Assembly (NCBI GenBank): GCA_965369305.1
Contig: CBDUQG010000044.1
Location: forward strand, 1 to 9,603
Direction of reading: 5' to 3'
Length of the DNA stretch: 9,603 bases
Source: JAFGTE01 sp965369305
Lineage (GTDB): Bacteria > Patescibacteriota > Gracilibacteria > UM-FILTER-43-11
A model generated the notes under the pieces. That model saw only the letters and a program-made list of their open reading frames with translations, was not told where the DNA came from and did not search any database. The position numbers and the translations under genes are program-made. Shown here in pieces: positions 6,651 through 9,603 of this stretch. Position 1 is the first letter of the stretch. The number at the start of each line of letters is the position of its first letter.

Positions 6651-7007
6651 TTAGCTAATAATTACGAGTATTGCGCTCACAATATACTTGGCTAGAAGCG
6701 CTACAACTAGGCCAAAAATGCTCCAGAATATAACATTCTTGGCTTTTTTTAGCTTTTCTTCACTGCCGGTACTCATGGCATAAATAATTCCACCATATAT
6801 AAGGACGGCCACGGAGGCGGCTGCAGCAATGCTCACAACAGCATCTGCACTTTTTAGAATGATGCTAAGAATTTCTGAGTTGGTATTTACGATGGCAGAA
6901 GGTGTTTCCGGGCAGCCGACCGTTGGGTCAGCCATGGTTCCATCCTCACAGGGAATGAGTTCCTGTGCGTAGGCTTTTTTGATGATGAGTGAGAATAGAG
7001 CTTTCAT
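6651..7007 (-). CDS. Small T4SS-type pilin, two membrane helices
   Basis: A 118-aa VirB2/TrbC-like pilin subunit expected in the inner membrane and possibly in a pilus. Residues 1-15 look like a short or remnant signal sequence: the hydrophobic stretch is only LFSLII before KK, and then an AYAQ cleavage-like site. A short outer segment with C20 and C32 (one possible disulfide) follows. Two membrane helices lie at about 53-78 and 91-116, with GGIIYAMSTGSEEKLKKAK as the helix end and basic cytoplasmic loop between them; this G(G/F)I.Y..(S/T).G..EK..KAK pattern is shared with the other pilins in the cluster. Its ATG directly follows the TAA of the upstream gene with no gap, so translation is probably coupled; no Shine-Dalgarno is seen. 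An in-frame stop immediately before the ATG excludes a longer signal peptide. Confidence 0.86.
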   Translation of the reverse strand: MKALFSLIIKKAYAQELIPCEDGTMADPTVGCPETPSAIVNTNSEILSIILKSADAVVSIAAAASVAVLIYGGIIYAMSTGSEEKLKKAKNVIFWSIFGLVVALLAKYIVSAILVIIS

Positions 7008-7502
7008 TTAAACAAGGAATTTAATAACGGTATTCGCAATGCCATAGGCAAGTACACCAATAATGAGTCCATATATAGAGTAGGCGAAGGCATGATGTGC
7101 CTTGAGGATCTTTTCTTTTTCACCTCTACCTGTCAGGTACATGAAACCAGCATAGGCGAGCATCAAGAAGCTGAAAGCACCAATCAGACTAACCAGGATA
7201 TTGGTTGCATTTCCGATTACCCTTGGGACTTCCGATAGGGTGCTGGCTACTCCTTGGCTTGGCTGATGAAGGATTCGGATTAGTACACCGGAAAGCAGAA
7301 CAATCACGATGGCGATCAGGCTGCCGTAGATCATTTCTTTTCCCTGCTGAATCTTTTCATTTTTTCCGGCTGAGGCAATATAGTAGAAAGCTCCTAGCAC
7401 GATAAAGAAAATTGCAAAGGCTACAATGACTCTCGATCCGAAGGACCAGAGCAGTGAAATAAATTCGCCGAAGTTGTTAACCTGTCCTAGTTCAGTTTGC
7501 AT
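7008..7502 (-). CDS. Tandem double-pilin: four-helix T4SS pilin-like membrane protein
   Basis: From the ATG at 7502 the product is 164 aa and is two pilin modules in one chain. Module 1 (about residues 12-80) has helices 23-44 and 57-78 around the basic loop SAGKNEKIQQGKE; module 2 (about 93-164) has helices 99-124 and 139-161 around GRGEKEKILKAHH. Both match the GGI.Y..STG..EK..KAK pattern of the 118-aa pilin. A longer frame from GTG at 7553 exists, but I prefer ATG: it gives an 11-nt overlap with the upstream stop, and the GTG extension adds KNRRR and KK, which would hold the N-terminus inside and invert the basic loops. With the short form both basic loops are cytoplasmic and both ends are outside. 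No signal peptide. Probably an inner-membrane platform part or a genetically fused pilin pair, coupled to the VirB6-like gene. Confidence 0.85.
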   Translation of the reverse strand: MQTELGQVNNFGEFISLLWSFGSRVIVAFAIFFIVLGAFYYIASAGKNEKIQQGKEMIYGSLIAIVIVLLSGVLIRILHQPSQGVASTLSEVPRVIGNATNILVSLIGAFSFLMLAYAGFMYLTGRGEKEKILKAHHAFAYSIYGLIIGVLAYGIANTVIKFLV

Positions 7503-9513
7503 TTTCTTCGGGGTTAGCGTTTGGTTTCTCCTCCGATTTTTCTCCAGAGCCACTTTCTTTTTCTACCTTCTTGTCCTCCTTTGTTTTCTTTTCATTTTGT
7601 TTTTTACCTTTTTCTCCATTCTTCGAATCAAAACTCCTATCTCGTACCTTGCGGTCGGTTTCAGGCTTTGAGTCGTTCACATTGATATTGATATTCGCGC
7701 CGTTGCCTGATGTTCCACCTTCTGAGTTCACATGGACCTCGGCGATGGGATTTGAATCGACGTTGCGCGCATCTACCTCCTTAACCGTTTCAACTTCATG
7801 AAGGATGGCCAGAGCTTCTTTATTCTTTTCTCCAGCTCGGCTTTCAATTTCATTCATAACGGACATAACCTTTTCCTTTTCTTTACTGCTCTCAATCCGT
7901 TCTACACGGGCCAGTTTTTCAATGACCTTTCGATGACTAGACTTAGAACCCTTTTGCATGCCGAGTAATTCAAGCATCTTAGGAACAGGCGTTTTGACAA
8001 GGTTTTCCGGTAGGAAGTTCGAAGCTGTTGGCATCATTTGAGTCGGAGTCTCTGGCTTCACTTTCATCTTATGAATTGGCATGGCAGCATTGGCTATGCT
8101 TCCGATTCGATTGCTTAGCATGAAGCGGAAGTTATCCAGCAGACTACCTGGTTTTTCACGTTTTTCCTCATCTCCCCTGGTGTAGTTGTAGTTTTGCTGA
8201 CTTAGCTGCTTTTGAGCCGCTTGGGTCATTTTGCTAATCCCTTCCCTTACGACCACTAGGCCTCCCTGCAGATATTTCTGTCTGGTCAATGCAAAAGCCA
8301 TAATAATTGGCAAGTAGAGCATGATGAGGAAGATAATGTACTCCATCATTTCCTGAGTATTGCTAAGCGTGTTGCCCGTTTCTTTGCCAGGCAGATAGAA
8401 AACAATGTTTGATGTTTTTTCCGCTGAAAAGAGTTCCGGGCTGTAGGTATCACTGACCGAAATCGGTAATCCACTGAGTTGCCAGATATTCACAATAACG
8501 GCGATGCCTAAAGCGGCTAGCGGACCGATGAGTAGCCATCTACCGTAAAGCCCCAGCCAGTTAAAGAACCAGCCGCGAGTACTTCGGAAGATAGCCAGAA
8601 GCAGCAAGATAGGGGATAGGATGAGCAATGCCCATAAGATCACGATTCTCAGAACAAAGATCAGTGCAATGATGAAGTAGGCAATTCCTGTGAGCAGTAG
8701 CATGCTGAATCTAAAGAGAATCTGCTCCTGATGAATGCTGAACGGAGTATCTTTGATCAGTGAAATAGTCTGATTGTTTAGCGAGATCATTTCTTCATCG
8801 ATGTCTTCCCCATTCTGTACCCGGATCTTTCCGATAGACGTTGTTTCTTCGTCTGCTCCATCGAGTTTCAGAGTAAAGGCTTCTGTTTGTTTGCCATTAA
8901 TCAGGCTTTCATCCGCATTGCTCTGGTAGCTGAGTACTTCAGTGTAAGGCGGTGTTTGGACAATGTCGGTGATTTCAATGCTTCCATCCGATTCTGTGAG
9001 CAAAGTCTTCTGAAGAAGGTTTGTTCCATCGATGAGTACCTGATTCACTGGTAGTGCAAAATTGATAAAAACGACTGCCAGACTATAAACCAGAATGACT
9101 TTTTTTAGGTATTTGCGCGGGATGATGATTGAGAACATCCACATGATGGCGATGGCTAAAAGCCCCAGTATGAACAAGCTGTTCACAATGGTTAGCACCT
9201 TGATGTAGCTAGTCTCGATGGCTTCATTATGAAATCCACCGTCTTCAATGCTCAGTGACCAAGTGAGTGCTTCTTTTCCACGAACTAGAAATTTGAGACC
9301 ATGAGTCTCGAGGCTGGAAATATTCCAGTTGTCCTGTTCACCCTCATCGGTCAGTTGGATGACCTGCTTTTCGATTGGCTCATAGAGCGGTGGCTCACCC
9401 TCTCCTTCACCTCCTTCCTGGGCGAATGCTGTAGTGCTACCGAATACAAAAAATCCGAGCATTAGGATGCTGAGAATTTTTTTGACGATTTTTTGTTTTC
9501 GCTTCTCGACCAT
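7492..9513 (-). CDS. VirB6/TrbL-like polytopic inner-membrane protein of a type IV secretion apparatus
   Basis: A 673-aa protein, first of the leftward cluster. Signal peptide about 1-31 (basic KRKQK start, hydrophobic core, AFAQ site), then an acidic outer segment. Membrane helices at about 102-128, 136-156, 265-288, 289-310, 324-345 and 390-411; residues 157-264 form an acidic loop that should be outside. The block from about 285 to 308, with LRIVILWALLILSP, is the pattern of VirB6/TrbL family membrane cores, which form the translocation channel in the inner membrane. The C-terminal 250 residues are hydrophilic and presumably cytoplasmic: a Pro/Met-rich linker, a likely coiled coil (525-585), a short NININVN strand and a Lys/Glu tail. 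VirB6 assignment rests on topology, this core and the pilin neighbours, not on overall recognition. The start ATG is supported by the signal peptide and a promoter 23 nt upstream; no Shine-Dalgarno. Confidence 0.82.
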   Translation of the reverse strand: MVEKRKQKIVKKILSILMLGFFVFGSTTAFAQEGGEGEGEPPLYEPIEKQVIQLTDEGEQDNWNISSLETHGLKFLVRGKEALTWSLSIEDGGFHNEAIETSYIKVLTIVNSLFILGLLAIAIMWMFSIIIPRKYLKKVILVYSLAVVFINFALPVNQVLIDGTNLLQKTLLTESDGSIEITDIVQTPPYTEVLSYQSNADESLINGKQTEAFTLKLDGADEETTSIGKIRVQNGEDIDEEMISLNNQTISLIKDTPFSIHQEQILFRFSMLLLTGIAYFIIALIFVLRIVILWALLILSPILLLLAIFRSTRGWFFNWLGLYGRWLLIGPLAALGIAVIVNIWQLSGLPISVSDTYSPELFSAEKTSNIVFYLPGKETGNTLSNTQEMMEYIIFLIMLYLPIIMAFALTRQKYLQGGLVVVREGISKMTQAAQKQLSQQNYNYTRGDEEKREKPGSLLDNFRFMLSNRIGSIANAAMPIHKMKVKPETPTQMMPTASNFLPENLVKTPVPKMLELLGMQKGSKSSHRKVIEKLARVERIESSKEKEKVMSVMNEIESRAGEKNKEALAILHEVETVKEVDARNVDSNPIAEVHVNSEGGTSGNGANININVNDSKPETDRKVRDRSFDSKNGEKGKKQNEKKTKEDKKVEKESGSGEKSEEKPNANPEENAN

Positions 9514-9514
9514 T

Positions 9515-9582
9515 AATAGGTTCTAAAATCTATCTATTATACCTCAAAATAGGTAAAAAATCAATGTGTTGGTTGACCTATT
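9515..9582. promoter_or_regulatory. Three AATAGGT heptamers around the cluster promoter (candidate operators)
   Basis: AATAGGT occurs at 9515-9521 (in the leader) and 9548-9554 (between -35 and -10), and its inverse ACCTATT at 9576-9582 (upstream of -35). The two direct copies are 33 bp apart, about three helical turns; the inverted pair brackets the -35 box. Placement suits a repressor or activator, but the words are short and A/T-rich, so chance is possible. Confidence 0.35.
9536..9564 (-). promoter_or_regulatory. Strong sigma70-like promoter of the T4SS-like cluster
   Basis: On the minus strand TTGATT (9559-9564, 4/6) and a perfect TATAAT (9536-9541) are spaced 17 bp apart. The start point would be near 9529, leaving a leader of about 16 nt before the ATG at 9513. 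It likely drives the VirB6-like gene, the double pilin and the 118-aa pilin. Confidence 0.75.
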
Positions 9583-9603
9583 CTATTGGTGACAAACTAG
9601 TCC

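Noticed and set aside
7426..7801. Plus-strand frames rich in Phe/Ser opposite the VirB6-like tail
   Set aside because: They are the mirror of a Lys/Glu-rich tail (AAA/GAA codons read as TTT/TTC) and carry no coherent protein features.

Overview
The window looks like chromosome of a Patescibacteria/CPR bacterium, most likely of the Parcubacteria group. The main reason is a leftward cluster of small two-helix 'T4SS pilin' proteins next to a VirB6/TrbL-like membrane protein, an arrangement characteristic of that radiation, including a pilin with a Ca-binding/MopE-like outer domain. TGA is used as a stop codon (2722, 3821, complement of 7492-7494), so the recoded TGA=Gly lineages (Gracilibacteria, Absconditabacteria/SR1) are unlikely. 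Lineage is an inference from gene content; there is no rRNA, tRNA, CRISPR array or transposase in view.

Left half, rightward (1-5803): an SF2 helicase cut by the window start; two tandem paralogous proteins that I do not recognise (458 and 368 aa), each with the same ~72-residue N-terminal domain followed by four or three copies of an ~88-residue repeat; then uvrB. The first three genes are tightly packed (5-nt gap, then an 8-nt overlap) and look like one transcription unit. uvrB follows 32 nt later and may or may not belong to it. The helicase plus two repeat proteins is the part least explained by known biology. A DNA-transaction or defence role can be guessed from the helicase and the possible DNA-binding N-terminus, but is not demonstrated.

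Junction (5810-5852): a long hairpin with T-runs on both sides serves as a shared terminator between convergent uvrB and the leftward pilin cluster.

Right half, leftward (9513 down to 5874): a VirB6/TrbL-like polytopic protein (673 aa), a four-helix protein that is two pilin modules joined in tandem, a small pilin (118 aa), and a larger pilin with a metal-binding ectodomain (227 aa). The first three are coupled (11-nt overlap, then a stop codon directly abutting a start codon) behind a good promoter (TTGATT-17-TATAAT). The 227-aa pilin has its own promoter in a 93-nt gap. Together they would form inner-membrane channel and pilus/membrane-platform parts of a reduced type IV secretion or DNA-uptake-like apparatus; the ATPase (VirB4-like) is not in this window.

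Across the window I see no convincing Shine-Dalgarno sequence at a well-placed distance before any start; coupling and short A/T-rich leaders seem to be the rule.
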